A stretch of 58,890 nucleotides of DNA from Parachitinimonas caeni (lineage in GTDB: Bacteria > Pseudomonadota > Gammaproteobacteria > Burkholderiales > Chitinimonadaceae), in the NCBI RefSeq assembly GCF_030129945.1, contig NZ_JARRAF010000028.1:1-58890 (forward strand), given 5' to 3'. Under the pieces are notes generated by a model. The model saw only the letters and a program-made list of their open reading frames with translations. It did no database searches and had not been told where the DNA came from. Position 1 is the first letter of the stretch. Every line of letters starts with the position of its first letter. Shown in pieces: positions 27,567 through 37,466 of the stretch. A program made the translations under genes and the position numbers.

Positions 27567-27881
27567 GGGTGGGGGCGGATTAGCAGGCTAAATCAGCGCC
27601 CCCCAACGACGCCACGCCTCAAATATCGACCCGGCCTGCGTGGCTGTTGCCGCAAAGCGCCTTACGGCCACGGCATCCCCCTCGCGAGGACGAAGGATTT
27701 CGTCGGATTTAGGCCTGCTGTCGCGTTGACTGCCAGGCTGTTGGCTTGCAACGCAAGCCAACAGCCTGCGCGCCAAGACGGCAAACCGCTTGGCTTACCA
27801 CTAAGCGGCGCACTTTTCGCCTTGCAGCAGGCCCAAATCCGACGAAACGCGATCCGAAAACAAAACGTCAACAGAGCCTAG
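27563..27881. repeat. Dispersed palindromic element (MITE-like), near-complete copy flanked by CTAG
   Basis: 319 bp bounded by CTAG on both sides (27563-27566 and 27878-27881). The right edge is the conserved AAAACAAAACGTCAACAGAGC. The left part aligns with the end of the window (GCGGATTAGC, GCTAAAT, AACGACGCC blocks) but lacks the left terminal repeat. Inner structure is nested: long imperfect arms at 27697-27720 and 27825-27847, inside them a perfect 16-bp hairpin (27734-27749 with 27753-27768), and a third hairpin at 27785-27807. No ORF of transposase type. The two CTAG borders overlap the TAG stops of both flanking genes. Confidence 0.8.
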
Positions 27882-28480
27882 GCCAAGGCTAGCTGCGAAA
27901 TCTTCAAGGCAGTGAACTCACCATTGCCGATCGGAATCAAGGAAGTAATGAAGCGCTCGTCGGCGCTGATGGCTGCCATAAACGACTGCAGCTCGGTCTG
28001 ATGGGAAATCGCATTATCTACAACCAGCAGACCCTGACGCGACAGCACCCTGTCCAGATGCGGCCACCAGCTGCTGTATTCGCTACGTTCCGAATCGAGG
28101 AAGAGAAAGTCGATGCTGCCATCCGCCAGGTCAGCCAGATACGCGCCAGCGTCTGCGTGGATCACCTCAATCGCCCCAGTCAGACCACACTCAGCAAAAT
28201 TTGCCTGGGCCAATGCCAACTTGTCCTCTGCGCACTCCACCGTCGTCAAGCGCGCGCCAATGGCCATCGCTGCTTTGGCCAGCCAGATTGTGGAATAGCC
28301 GTTGGACGTGCCGATTTCCAGAATTTGCTCGGGCCGACTGCTGCGGATCAGCAGTTCCAGAAATGCGCCGGTCTCTGGCGTGATATTGAGCATGCGCTCA
28401 TGGCGGACAGTGTGTTCACGATCATTCTGCTGACCGAATCCATACAACTCAGCCAGAAAGTCATTCAAGGATATCGCCAT
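27878..28480 (-). CDS. Class I SAM-dependent O-methyltransferase
   Basis: 200 residues. The SAM-binding motif ILEIGTSNGYSTIWLA (near residue 55), an acidic second-strand TTVECAEDKLA and FLFLDSERSEYSSWWPHL fit the O-methyltransferase_3 (catechol/caffeoyl-CoA-like) fold. Start at 28480 with AGGGAAGGGG upstream. The substrate cannot be predicted. It is separated from coaD by 33 bp and probably co-transcribed with it. Its TAG stop is part of the right border of the dispersed element. Confidence 0.85.
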   Translation of the reverse strand: MAISLNDFLAELYGFGQQNDREHTVRHERMLNITPETGAFLELLIRSSRPEQILEIGTSNGYSTIWLAKAAMAIGARLTTVECAEDKLALAQANFAECGLTGAIEVIHADAGAYLADLADGSIDFLFLDSERSEYSSWWPHLDRVLSRQGLLVVDNAISHQTELQSFMAAISADERFITSLIPIGNGEFTALKISQLALA

Positions 28481-28513
28481 GACCCCTTCCCTCTCACACA
28501 ACAAACCGTCTGC

Positions 28514-29002
28514 TTAAGCCGGCCGATTAATAAAGCGCTGGTACACGGGCGCCGGCACGTAGTTGCGCAATACATCCTGCCAGCCCTCAGGGCCCACCAG
28601 CCCCTTTACCATGGTGGAACTGACTTCAGCGATTTCACGCGGAGGCATAAGAAATACGGTGACAATGCCCGATACCAGATCGGAATTCACATAGCGCATG
28701 GTGCGTTCGAATTCGTAATCACTGGCTGTGCGGATGCCACGCAAAATATAGTTAGCCCCGACGGAACGGGCGTAATTCACCAGAAACTGGTTTTCGAAAC
28801 TGGCGACTTTGAGATTGGGCAGATGGGATGTGGTTTCGCGCAGCATCGCTTCGCGTTCTTCCACGCTGAAGGTGCAACGCTTGTCTGGATTGATACCGAT
28901 GGCGACGATCATTTCGTCGAATAGCTGATAGCCCTGCTCTATCATCCACAGATGGCCGTTGGTGACCGGATCGAAGCTGCCGGCATAAACGCCTCGTTTC
29001 AT
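28514..29002 (-). CDS. coaD: Phosphopantetheine adenylyltransferase CoaD
   Basis: 162 residues, normal length. Nucleotidyltransferase signature [13 protein letters not shown] (TxGH type) at residues 8-20, [29 protein letters not shown], and [12 protein letters not shown] in the C-terminal half, all standard for CoaD. Cytoplasmic; transfers AMP from ATP to phosphopantetheine in coenzyme A synthesis. The start MKRGVYAG is the family start; the longer frame is discarded. Confidence 0.97.
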   Translation of the reverse strand: MKRGVYAGSFDPVTNGHLWMIEQGYQLFDEMIVAIGINPDKRCTFSVEEREAMLRETTSHLPNLKVASFENQFLVNYARSVGANYILRGIRTASDYEFERTMRYVNSDLVSGIVTVFLMPPREIAEVSSTMVKGLVGPEGWQDVLRNYVPAPVYQRFINRPA

Positions 29003-29086
29003 CTGGAACTCCCTCGTTTTTGTTAGGCGAGATTGCGCGCCACTATAGCATGCCTCAACCGCGTTTTTGCGGCGCAACAAGACAGT

Positions 29087-31135
29087 TCAGCCCGCCCCAG
29101 CTTTCAATAACGGCGCCAATTTCTGCCGCTCGGTAGCCAGATGCCGCTCCAGAGTTGCCATAAGCGTCCTGAAACGGGGCTGTGCCTGGAACTCGGCCCA
29201 TATTGGATCTACCCGCAAGGCCCGCCGTTCGCTGAAACCCAGCGCCAAAGCCCGTTCTAGAGCCATCAGCGCCGCATCGGCTTGCTGACCGTGCGCCAGA
29301 GTCAAGGCTAGCTGGTACTGACGCTCTGCATCTTCAGGCGCCATGGCAGCGCGACTCTGAACTTCGGCCAGCAGCGTAGCGGAAGGTCGGCCGGGTTCCA
29401 GCAAGGCTAGTCGCAGACTGGCGTAAGCCGCATCATCGCCCTTGCCCATCTCGGCAGCCCGCTGGTAATAGGTGCGCGCTGCCGGTCGTTCGCCCCGATA
29501 CATCGCCAGATCTCCCCGCTGATTCCAGGCGGGGGCGTAATCCGCATGTCGTTCGGTCAGCCACTGGCACTCTGTAGCCGCCCGGGCCAATTCGGCTGCC
29601 TCAACCAGATAGCCACAGAAGATGGTCTGAGTAATGGCGCTATCCGGTGCATGGCGACGTACCTGATTCAATACCTCTCCCGCCTGCTGCAGATAACCCG
29701 CCCCCATCAAAACCTGGGCCGAAATCAAATACGCATAGGGGTCCAAGGGGTCTAACAGACTGGCACGACGGGCCGTCTGATAAGCCTCGGCCAGCCTGCC
29801 GGCATCGCGCAGGACAATCGCTTCGTTGACCAGTGCATCTGCATAATTCGGACTGAGCTGGCTGGCTCGGCGGTAGCTTTCCAGCGCCAGCTTGCGATGT
29901 CCTTGCAAGTCCAGCGCCAGGCCTCGTGCCTTGTGGGCTTCGGCCAACCCAGGTGCGACGGCAATGGCGGCCTCGGCATAGCGCAAAGCCTCGGCCAGCT
30001 GCTCTCGTGGTGCCCCAAACTGATAAACCGCCTGCGAAGTCGCATCCGCCAGCCCGGCCAGTGCCAGCGCATATGCGGGCGAACGTACCAGACTGGCTCG
30101 AAACAGCGCCTGAGCGGCGGCGTTGTCGGCAGCGGTGTAGCGCATATAGCGCTGACGCCCTTCCAGATAGTAGCGATACGCGTCTTCATCAGTCTGCCCA
30201 ACGGGCAGGCTGGCCAGTCGAACGCCCAGTACTGCCGCGACCTCTGCAGCAATGTTCTGTTCCAGCAGCAGCAAGCCCCGCCCGTCTCCATCAAAGCGCT
30301 GGCTCCAGCGTACTTGCTCGTTGCGGGCATCAATCAACCGCAATGTCACTTCCAGATGCTGGGCTCGCCGCCTGACGCTCCCTTCCAATACCGTACCCAC
30401 ACCCAGCTCCGCCGCCAGCTCGGCAACCCGACGGGGTCGGTGCTTGAAGCTCATCGCGGTAGTACGGGCGATAACCTGCAAACCCGGCGTCTTTGCGAGA
30501 TTCTGGATCAGTTGATCGGTCAGTCCATCTGCCACAACCTGGTCTGCGGTCTGGCTCGATAGCAAGGTTAACGGCAGAACGATCAATCTTCGGGGATCAG
30601 GCTCTCGTGTATCAGCAGGCCGAAACGACAACCACGCCAGCACCAGCAATACGCCTGCCAGCAGCCACATCATGCCCATGCGCCAACTTGGCCAAAATCG
30701 TGGCCGAGAGATTGCAGTGACCTGCGCTGTCGCCTGGGCAATCGCAGCCGTTGGCGCTGCCGTCATCGGCTCGACCGCCACCCTTTGCACCGCTAAGGCT
30801 TGTGGTCTCTCCAGCAGACGGTAACCACGCCCCCGCACCGTAGCGATGTAACGCGGTGCTTCACGGCTATCTTGCAGGGCCTTGCGCAGCAGTTTGATGC
30901 GCTGCTGCAAGGTTTCATCCGTCACGATCTGATTGGGCCAGACTTCGGCCATCAAGACATCCGCCTCCACCAGATCACCTGCCCGTCGCGCCAAAGCCAA
31001 CAGCAGCGCCAGCGACAGTCCCGGCAAGGACACACTTTCCCCAGTCCGCGTCAACGTGCCTTGACGCACATCGACCTGCCACTCCCCCAGCTGAAACTGG
31101 GATGGCAAGTCAATCATGATGGGCAGGTCAGGCAT
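29087..31135 (-). CDS. CadC-like membrane transcriptional regulator with TPR region
   Basis: 682 residues from ATG 31135 (ATG 31117 is also possible; neither has a good ribosome binding site, and the TTG further out is less likely). An OmpR-type winged helix at the N-terminus (TDETLQQRIKLLRKALQDS ... YIATVRGRGYRLL) is followed by one membrane helix (MMWLLAGVLLVLAWLSF), a FlgO/TolB-like periplasmic domain (LIVLPL ... VADGLTDQLIQNLAK ... LEGSVRR) and tetratricopeptide-like repeats to the C-terminus. A one-component regulator that senses in the periplasm and binds DNA in the cytoplasm. Targets unknown; the exported hydrolase gene divergent to it is a candidate. Confidence 0.85.
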   Translation of the reverse strand: MPDLPIMIDLPSQFQLGEWQVDVRQGTLTRTGESVSLPGLSLALLLALARRAGDLVEADVLMAEVWPNQIVTDETLQQRIKLLRKALQDSREAPRYIATVRGRGYRLLERPQALAVQRVAVEPMTAAPTAAIAQATAQVTAISRPRFWPSWRMGMMWLLAGVLLVLAWLSFRPADTREPDPRRLIVLPLTLLSSQTADQVVADGLTDQLIQNLAKTPGLQVIARTTAMSFKHRPRRVAELAAELGVGTVLEGSVRRRAQHLEVTLRLIDARNEQVRWSQRFDGDGRGLLLLEQNIAAEVAAVLGVRLASLPVGQTDEDAYRYYLEGRQRYMRYTAADNAAAQALFRASLVRSPAYALALAGLADATSQAVYQFGAPREQLAEALRYAEAAIAVAPGLAEAHKARGLALDLQGHRKLALESYRRASQLSPNYADALVNEAIVLRDAGRLAEAYQTARRASLLDPLDPYAYLISAQVLMGAGYLQQAGEVLNQVRRHAPDSAITQTIFCGYLVEAAELARAATECQWLTERHADYAPAWNQRGDLAMYRGERPAARTYYQRAAEMGKGDDAAYASLRLALLEPGRPSATLLAEVQSRAAMAPEDAERQYQLALTLAHGQQADAALMALERALALGFSERRALRVDPIWAEFQAQPRFRTLMATLERHLATERQKLAPLLKAGAG

Positions 31136-31489
31136 GCTGATTTGTCTAGACAAGAGTGAAGGACCTGCGATTACAAACCGAAGCACGCATAGATGCAAGT
31201 GTTTGAACAATTAGTGTTTTCGGAAAGCTTCAGGAAAGCTTCAGGCAATCTTCAAGCAGGGAGGCTCAGACTGTTGAACGATGCCTCCCGCACTGCCGAT
31301 CGGGTGAATGGCTGCCATCTGGCGGCGGGCTGTTGCCATGGTGCGACGACGCAATAGCTGCGAACCGTCATCAACTCGTATCAACACCCCTGCACACTGC
31401 CGGGCAGTCCAGGTAAAGCCTGCCCGGGACTCGGGATTACAGCCATGCCCACTGCATTGCCACGACAAACTTACAACTGACCTACACAC

Positions 31490-33241
31490 ATGAGACTTCT
31501 TGCCTTATCTGCCCTGCTCGCACTCTCGGCCCACGCCGGTGAATTGAAAATCCACGCCATCAATGTTGGCTGGGGCCAATCCGTCTTAATCGAAGGCCCC
31601 AACGGCACAAAACTGCTGTTTGATGCCGGCCTTGAATCAAAAAAGGATGTTGTCAGCAATTACCTGAAAAAGCAGGGCATCAACCAGCTCGACTACTTTC
31701 TACTCAGCCACAATCACGCCGATCACGGCGGCGCGGCGCAGCATATCGTGCGCGACTTCAAGCCCCGTCAGAGCTTCTACAGCGGCTCACCCCACAATGC
31801 TGAAGCAACCTTCATGCGTAACTGGTTCGCCGCCTACAAAGAGACCGGCAGCGATGCCCCCAAAGCCATGCCACTTGGTCACCGTATTGACCTCGGCGAT
31901 GAGGCAAGCGCAACGGCCATTGCCGCCGATTGCCATGTGATGCATGAAGACGCTGTGGTAGCCACCCTGCAACAAATGCAGCCCGACTACCGGATGCCGG
32001 ACTGCGACCACATCAACGACTCTTCGCTCGTCATTCTGGTGAAATACCGGGGGTTTGATTATCTGGTGAGCGGTGACCTGGGCGGCCATCAGCAAAATGG
32101 TCAGGAGGACTTCGAGACACCGGTCATTACCTCGATACAAGTTTCCCCCGAGCCTTGGGTACGCACCCCGCTACGCGGCATCGACGTTCTGCACCTTGGT
32201 CATCACGGCTCAAAAACCAGTAGCAATCTGAATTACATAGATCTGGCCGGGCCGGAAATCGCGCTGGTTTCGGTTGGCCCCAACCAGACACATGGTCTGC
32301 CCAATACTGAATCCATCACCCCTCTGTTGGACCGGCAGGTCAAAGTCCTGCAAACCGATGAGGGCCGCCTGACCGACAGTCGAACCTATCGTGGCGGCGC
32401 CGTGGTGGGCCACATCACCATCAAGACCGATGGCCTGCGTTATCAGGTCAGCGCGGACCCTTCGGGCATTGATACCGTTGCACAGCCGCCCGTGCAGTCA
32501 GAAGCCGCCAGCATGGGCTTGCCGCTCGATCTGCCAGTAGATGGCGATAGCGCGGGCCCGCTACCACCTGTTGATCAGCAGGCACCCACCGTGAGCCTCC
32601 TCCTGTCGGAAAATCAGCAGCAATACTTGATGCAGGCTCAGGTCAGTGATGACATCGGCGTCAGTCAGGCCGCATTTCTGCTGGATGGTGTAGTGATTGG
32701 CCAAGTTACGCCAGAGCAGCCCCTGAAAAATGGCCAGCTCGAATTCAGCTTTGATGGAAAAGTTTTGGTACCCGGCAAACATCTGGCGCAGGTAAAGGTA
32801 CAGGATGCTTCAGGCAAGCAAGCGATCTCCACCGCCATCGAGTTGATGATTGCCGAGCCAACCCCAACCCCCGTGCAACGTCTCGAAGAAATTGAGCCCA
32901 ATGACAGCCAGGCACAAGCCAATTCGGTGGCGGGCGCAGTCAATCGCATCATCGGCTTCTTCCCCAAGGCTGCGGATACTGCCGACTGGTACACCCTGAC
33001 AGTGGCCGCCGGCACCCAGCTCAATCTGAACATGACCGGCCCGACGGCCTCCAGCCAGAATTACAACCTTTACCTGTACGGAAGCACGGGCAACCTGCTG
33101 GCCAAATCAGAAGGCAAAGGCACAACCGAAAGCCTGAGTTATCGCAATAGTGGCAACACGGCCCAGACAGTCAGCATCAAAGTCAGCCGGGTCAGCAGCT
33201 ATAGCCGGGTAACGCCTTATGAAATCACCGTCACCCGCTAA
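31490..33241 (+). CDS. Secreted ComEC-like MBL-fold hydrolase with C-terminal PPC domain
   Basis: 583 residues. Signal peptide (MRLLALSALLALSAHAG), then a ComEC/Rec2-type metallo-beta-lactamase domain (INVGWGQSVLIEG, LLSHNHADHGGA with HxHxDH, VSGDLGG, LHLGHHGSKTSSN) covering about 18-320, a linker with an Ig-like part (about 365-460), and a C-terminal pre-peptidase domain (EEIEPNDSQAQAN ... WYTLTVAAG). PPC domains are typical of exported enzymes, often type II substrates. Soluble ComEC-like proteins may hydrolyse DNA or phosphodiesters outside the cell; the substrate is inferred, not shown. Confidence 0.85.
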   Translation: MRLLALSALLALSAHAGELKIHAINVGWGQSVLIEGPNGTKLLFDAGLESKKDVVSNYLKKQGINQLDYFLLSHNHADHGGAAQHIVRDFKPRQSFYSGSPHNAEATFMRNWFAAYKETGSDAPKAMPLGHRIDLGDEASATAIAADCHVMHEDAVVATLQQMQPDYRMPDCDHINDSSLVILVKYRGFDYLVSGDLGGHQQNGQEDFETPVITSIQVSPEPWVRTPLRGIDVLHLGHHGSKTSSNLNYIDLAGPEIALVSVGPNQTHGLPNTESITPLLDRQVKVLQTDEGRLTDSRTYRGGAVVGHITIKTDGLRYQVSADPSGIDTVAQPPVQSEAASMGLPLDLPVDGDSAGPLPPVDQQAPTVSLLLSENQQQYLMQAQVSDDIGVSQAAFLLDGVVIGQVTPEQPLKNGQLEFSFDGKVLVPGKHLAQVKVQDASGKQAISTAIELMIAEPTPTPVQRLEEIEPNDSQAQANSVAGAVNRIIGFFPKAADTADWYTLTVAAGTQLNLNMTGPTASSQNYNLYLYGSTGNLLAKSEGKGTTESLSYRNSGNTAQTVSIKVSRVSSYSRVTPYEITVTR

Positions 33242-33309
33242 CTGACTGTGTCGCGTGGCATGCGCACGCATCACGCCAGCCTGTGCCCCCTTCCGCTTGT
33301 AAGCACCCT

Positions 33310-33350
33310 CAAAAAGAAAAAGCCCGCCATTGGTTTGGCGGGCCTTTTCG
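33310..33350. terminator. Bidirectional terminator
   Basis: AAAAAGCCCGCCA, loop TTGGTT, TGGCGGGCCTTTT between the convergent secreted hydrolase and dppF genes; T runs exist on both strands. Confidence 0.85.
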
Positions 33351-33362
33351 TATTTTCTGCAC

Positions 33363-34346
33363 TCAGGTGTTGATCTCTTCAACCCTGTGGCAAGCCACTT
33401 TGCGCTGATCAATCTCGCGCAGCTGCGGTACCTCCTTAGCGCAGCGCTCGACGGCATAAGGGCAGCGCTTGTGAAAGGCGCAGCCGCTTGGCGGATTGAG
33501 CGGGCTAGGTAATTCACCCTGGATCTTGATCTTGATCTGACGATCTTCAGGATGAATCGCCGGCGTCGCAGACATCAGCGCCTGGGTATACGGGTGCATA
33601 GGACGCTGGTAAATACGTGACTTCGCGCCATACTCCACCGCCGAGCCGAGATACATCACCAACAGATCGTCTGCGACGTGTTCGACCACAGCCAGATTAT
33701 GCGAAATAAACACATAACCCGTGCCGTACTGGTCTTGCAGATCCATGAACAGGTTCAGAATCTGCGCCTGAATGGAGACGTCCAGTGCAGAGACCGGCTC
33801 ATCGGCAACCACAATCTTCGGATTCAGAATCATGGCGCGGGCGATTGCGATACGCTGGCGCTGGCCCCCCGAGAACATATGAGGGTAGCGATGCGAGTGT
33901 TCCGGCCGCAAGCCAACGGTTGCAATCATCGCGCGGATACGTTCATCCCGCTCGGACTTGCTCAAAGTGGTATTGATCTTCAGCGGCTCATCGAGCATCG
34001 CGCTAATCTGCTTGCGCGGATTAAGCGAAGCAAACGGGTTCTGAAACACCATTTGCACTTTGGAGCGCATGTTGCGAATCGTGCCTTTGTCGGCAGAGGC
34101 GACATCCACCCCATCAATGGCCAACTGACCAGACGTCGGCGGCTCGATCATTGTCAGCTGTCGAGCCAAAGTAGACTTGCCGCAGCCAGACTCCCCGACA
34201 ACCGCCAATGTACGGCGTGCCGACAGTTCGAATGAGACACCGTTGAGTGCTTTAACCGTCGCATGGCCTTTCATGAAACCACGCGAAACTTGATAGTGAC
34301 GGGTCAGGTCACGGGCCACCAGCAGGTTGGTTTTGCTTTCAGACAT
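33363..34346 (-). CDS. dppF: Dipeptide/oligopeptide ABC transporter ATPase DppF
   Basis: 327 residues. Walker [13 protein letters not shown], signature [14 protein letters not shown], Walker [16 protein letters not shown], and a C-terminal oligo_HPY region with [14 protein letters not shown] holding a Cys cluster (possible Fe-S, as in DppD/DppF). Its start overlaps the dppD stop by 8 bp. Works with DppD on the cytoplasmic side of DppBC. Confidence 0.93.
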   Translation of the reverse strand: MSESKTNLLVARDLTRHYQVSRGFMKGHATVKALNGVSFELSARRTLAVVGESGCGKSTLARQLTMIEPPTSGQLAIDGVDVASADKGTIRNMRSKVQMVFQNPFASLNPRKQISAMLDEPLKINTTLSKSERDERIRAMIATVGLRPEHSHRYPHMFSGGQRQRIAIARAMILNPKIVVADEPVSALDVSIQAQILNLFMDLQDQYGTGYVFISHNLAVVEHVADDLLVMYLGSAVEYGAKSRIYQRPMHPYTQALMSATPAIHPEDRQIKIKIQGELPSPLNPPSGCAFHKRCPYAVERCAKEVPQLREIDQRKVACHRVEEINT

Positions 34347-35322
34347 GGCGGGGATTACCTTCTACGTCTAGCGGGGTGAAGCAACGGACACGCGACTCAA
34401 TACTGCCTTCCAGCACGGGGCGCTTACTCCGGCAAAGGTCATTGGCGTACTTGCAGCGCGGCGACAGCAGGCAGCCCTGTGGCCGGTCGTACTGGCCCGG
34501 AACAATGCCCGGCAAAGTAGTCAGACGCTTGGCGCCCTTGCTGTGCTCGGGAATGGCGGAAAGCAGCGCTGCGGTATACGGATGGCGGGGCGTGCGGAAG
34601 ATGGTAGGCACCTTGGCCTCTTCCACCACCTGACCGGCATACATGACGCAGACACGGCTGGCGACCTCTGCGACCACGGCCAGATCGTGCGTAATCATGA
34701 TCAGTGCCATATTCAGGTCTTTCTGCAGCTTGACCAGAAGATCCATGATCTGAGCCTGAATGGTCACATCCAAGGCCGTCGTCGGCTCATCGGCAATCAG
34801 CAGTTTGGGCTCACACGAAATGGCCATGGCAATCATCACCCGCTGATTCATCCCGCCCGACAGCTGGTGCGGGTAGGCACTCAGACGGTTCTTGGCGTCG
34901 GGAATCTGTACCAGTTCCAGCAACTCCAGAGCACGCTTGTCGAGGGCCGCACCTCGCAAACTGGTATGCGCCTTCAAGGCTTCCTTGATCTGAAAACCAA
35001 CCGTATAGCTGGGGTTCAAGCTGGTCAGCGCATCCTGGAAAATCATCGAAATGTCTTTGCCGACGATTTTGCGACGCTTGCTGTCAGAGAGCCCTAGCAG
35101 ATCCTGGCCATCAAACTTCAGCTCGTCGGCCATCACACGACCAGGGGCATCAATCAAGCCCATCAGGGCCATCATGGTGACGCTCTTGCCTGATCCCGAC
35201 TCACCGACAATGCCAACAATTTCACCACGGTCGATCTGAAAATCGAGACCATCCACAGCGGGGAATGGGTGTGCATCGCTGCCGAACACCACGCGCAGAT
35301 TGCGAATATTCAAAATGCTCAT
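34339..35322 (-). CDS. dppD: Dipeptide ABC transporter ATPase DppD
   Basis: 327 residues from ATG 35322; the longer frame extends into dppC. Walker [43 protein letters not shown], and C-terminal [14 protein letters not shown]. Co-transcribed with dppC (7 bp) and dppF (overlap). Confidence 0.93.
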   Translation of the reverse strand: MSILNIRNLRVVFGSDAHPFPAVDGLDFQIDRGEIVGIVGESGSGKSVTMMALMGLIDAPGRVMADELKFDGQDLLGLSDSKRRKIVGKDISMIFQDALTSLNPSYTVGFQIKEALKAHTSLRGAALDKRALELLELVQIPDAKNRLSAYPHQLSGGMNQRVMIAMAISCEPKLLIADEPTTALDVTIQAQIMDLLVKLQKDLNMALIMITHDLAVVAEVASRVCVMYAGQVVEEAKVPTIFRTPRHPYTAALLSAIPEHSKGAKRLTTLPGIVPGQYDRPQGCLLSPRCKYANDLCRSKRPVLEGSIESRVRCFTPLDVEGNPRHV

Positions 35323-35329
35323 CTTGGCC

Positions 35330-36250
35330 TCATGCAGCGCGCTTGAGCTTCGGATCCAGCGCATCGCGCAGACCATCGCCCATCAGGTTAATCGACAAGA
35401 CGGCAATCAATACCGTCAGGCCCGGCATGGTCACCACCCACCAAGCACGGGTGATGTAGTCACGCGCCGAGGCCAGCATGGTGCCCCACTCCGGGGTCGG
35501 TGGCTGCACGCCCAGACCCAGGAAGCCCAGTGCAGCCGCTTCCAGCACAGCAGATGAAAAGCCGAGCGTGGCATTCACAATCAGCGGGGCCATGCAGTTG
35601 GGCAGAACGGTCAGGAACATCAGCCGGAATACACCGGCGCCGGCAACGCGCGATGCGGTCACATATTCCTTGTTGATCTCGGCCATGGCGGCAGCTCGCG
35701 TCAACCGGACATAGGAGGGCAAGGTACCGACGGCGATGGCGATCATGGTGTTGATCAGACCGGGGCCAAGAATGGTGATGATGCAAATTGCGAACAGAAT
35801 GGTTGGCAGAGCCAGCATGATGTCCATCAGACGCATGATGGCTGAGCCCAGCATCCTGGGATAAAACGCCGCAAACAACCCCAACACAATGCCGGGAATC
35901 ATCGAGAACAGCACCGACATTAGGCCAATCCAGAGGGATACCCGTGCGCCATAAACGAGGCGCGAAAAAATGTCGCGGCCCAGCTCATCGGTACCCAGCG
36001 GGAAGGCTGCCAGCCCCCCCGCCGCCCAGGCAGGCGGGGTCAGCATTTTGTCGCGATACTGCTCAATCGGGTCATGCCCCGCTACCAGCGGTGCAAAAAT
36101 CGCCGCCAGGATGATCAGGCTGACAATGATGAGTGCCAACAAGGCGCCTTTGTTACGGCTGAAGCCTTGCCAGAATTCCTTGAGTGGAGAAGGGTAGGTA
36201 ATGACCGATTCGGTCGTTGCCTGAACAGAAGCTTGGGTCTGTGTCGTCAT
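35330..36250 (-). CDS. dppC: Dipeptide ABC transporter permease DppC
   Basis: 306 residues from ATG 36250. OppC-type N-terminal segment, then a BPD_transp_1 domain with about six membrane helices ([19 protein letters not shown] first) and the EAA loop [21 protein letters not shown]. Permease partner of DppB; 10 bp after dppB. Confidence 0.93.
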   Translation of the reverse strand: MTTQTQASVQATTESVITYPSPLKEFWQGFSRNKGALLALIIVSLIILAAIFAPLVAGHDPIEQYRDKMLTPPAWAAGGLAAFPLGTDELGRDIFSRLVYGARVSLWIGLMSVLFSMIPGIVLGLFAAFYPRMLGSAIMRLMDIMLALPTILFAICIITILGPGLINTMIAIAVGTLPSYVRLTRAAAMAEINKEYVTASRVAGAGVFRLMFLTVLPNCMAPLIVNATLGFSSAVLEAAALGFLGLGVQPPTPEWGTMLASARDYITRAWWVVTMPGLTVLIAVLSINLMGDGLRDALDPKLKRAA

Positions 36251-36260
36251 CGTAAAACTC

Positions 36261-37271
36261 CTAGCGCTCGCTGCGAATGCGCGGGTTGACGATGCCGTAG
36301 AGAATATCCACGGCGAAGTTGACCACAATGAAGATGGTCGCAGAAATCAGGATGCCAGCCTGAACCACTGGGTAATCGCGTCGCTGGATCGAGTCAACCA
36401 GCCACTTGCCGATGCCAGGCCAGGAGAAGATGGTCTCCGTCAGTACCGCGCCAGCAAGCAAGGCACCAACTTGCAGGCCAATCACTGTGATCACCGGAAT
36501 CAAGGCGTTGCGCAAGGCATGCACGGCAATGATGCGGAATGACGACAGCCCCTTGGCACGCGCTGTCCGCACATAGTCTTCGCGTAGCACTTCCAGCATG
36601 GATGAGCGGGTCATCCGGGCGATAACGGCCATCGGGATCGTGCCCAGCACGATCGAGGGCAGAATCAAGTGCATCAGCGCAGACTTGAACGCCCCTTCTT
36701 CACCGGAGAGGTAGGAATCAATCAGCAAAAAGCCCGTTTTGACCGGGATATCGAATTCGATGGCAATGCGCCCGGAAACTGGCGTCCACTCCAATTGCAC
36801 CGAGAACAGCATGATGAGGATGAGACCCCACCAGAAAATCGGCATGGAATAGCCGGTCAGGGCAACCCCCATAACGCTGTGATCTACCAATTTACCTCGC
36901 CGCAACGCTGCAATGATGCCGGCGGGCAATCCAATCAGCACCGCCAGGAACAGCGCAAACATCGAGAGCTCGACGGTAGCCGGGAACAGCGTAAGGAACT
37001 CTTTGGTAACCGGCTCACGCGTCACCAGCGAATTACCGAGATCGCCATGCGCGAGCTTGCTGATGTAGTCGAAATATTGCACATGCAGCGGCTGATCCAG
37101 CCCCAGGCGCTTCATGGCTGCAGCGTGCATGACGGGATCAAGCTTGCGCTCGCCCACCATGACTTCGATCGGATCGCCAGGAATCAGGCGGATCAACGCG
37201 AAAGCGACGATGGTAATGCCGATGAAGGTCGGAATTACCGTCGCCAGTTTGCGGAGAATAAAGGAAAACAT
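36261..37271 (-). CDS. dppB: Dipeptide ABC transporter permease DppB
   Basis: 336 residues, first gene of dppBCDF. N-terminal TM helix (IPTFIGITIVAFALIRLIPGDP) and an EAA loop (SSMLEVLREDYVRTARAKGLS). No dppA (substrate-binding protein) gene is next to it, so a binding protein is supplied from elsewhere. Specificity (dipeptide, haem or other peptides) cannot be read from the permease. Confidence 0.93.
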   Translation of the reverse strand: MFSFILRKLATVIPTFIGITIVAFALIRLIPGDPIEVMVGERKLDPVMHAAAMKRLGLDQPLHVQYFDYISKLAHGDLGNSLVTREPVTKEFLTLFPATVELSMFALFLAVLIGLPAGIIAALRRGKLVDHSVMGVALTGYSMPIFWWGLILIMLFSVQLEWTPVSGRIAIEFDIPVKTGFLLIDSYLSGEEGAFKSALMHLILPSIVLGTIPMAVIARMTRSSMLEVLREDYVRTARAKGLSSFRIIAVHALRNALIPVITVIGLQVGALLAGAVLTETIFSWPGIGKWLVDSIQRRDYPVVQAGILISATIFIVVNFAVDILYGIVNPRIRSER

Positions 37272-37312
37272 TGGGTTACTCCCCAGGAAGGATGCCGGCG
37301 GACGACCGGATA

Positions 37313-37360
37313 CCAGGCTCTGTTGGCATTTTGTTTCCGGTCCAGAAGCAAAATGTCAAC
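37313..37360 (+). repeat. Dispersed CTAG element edge folded into a hairpin
   Basis: CCAGGCTCTGTTGGCATTTT followed by GTTTCCGGTC matches the edge at 58766-58798 with few changes. The stretch 37322-37333 pairs with 37349-37360 (GTTGGCATTTTG and CAAAATGTCAAC, one G-T wobble), so two opposed edges appear joined. It lies upstream of dppB. Confidence 0.65.
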
Positions 37361-37466
37361 ATGGCCAAGACCCCGGCCGCGAAAAAACCGGCGGATATTA
37401 CCGGCGGCAACCCGTATAAGCAACGGTGCGCCGCAACATGGCAGGGAACTTTTTGCAGATCGCCGA

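Noticed and set aside
27563-27881. CRISPR array or Correia-type element
   Set aside because: No regular repeat-spacer pattern, and the terminal repeats differ from the Neisseria Correia ends.
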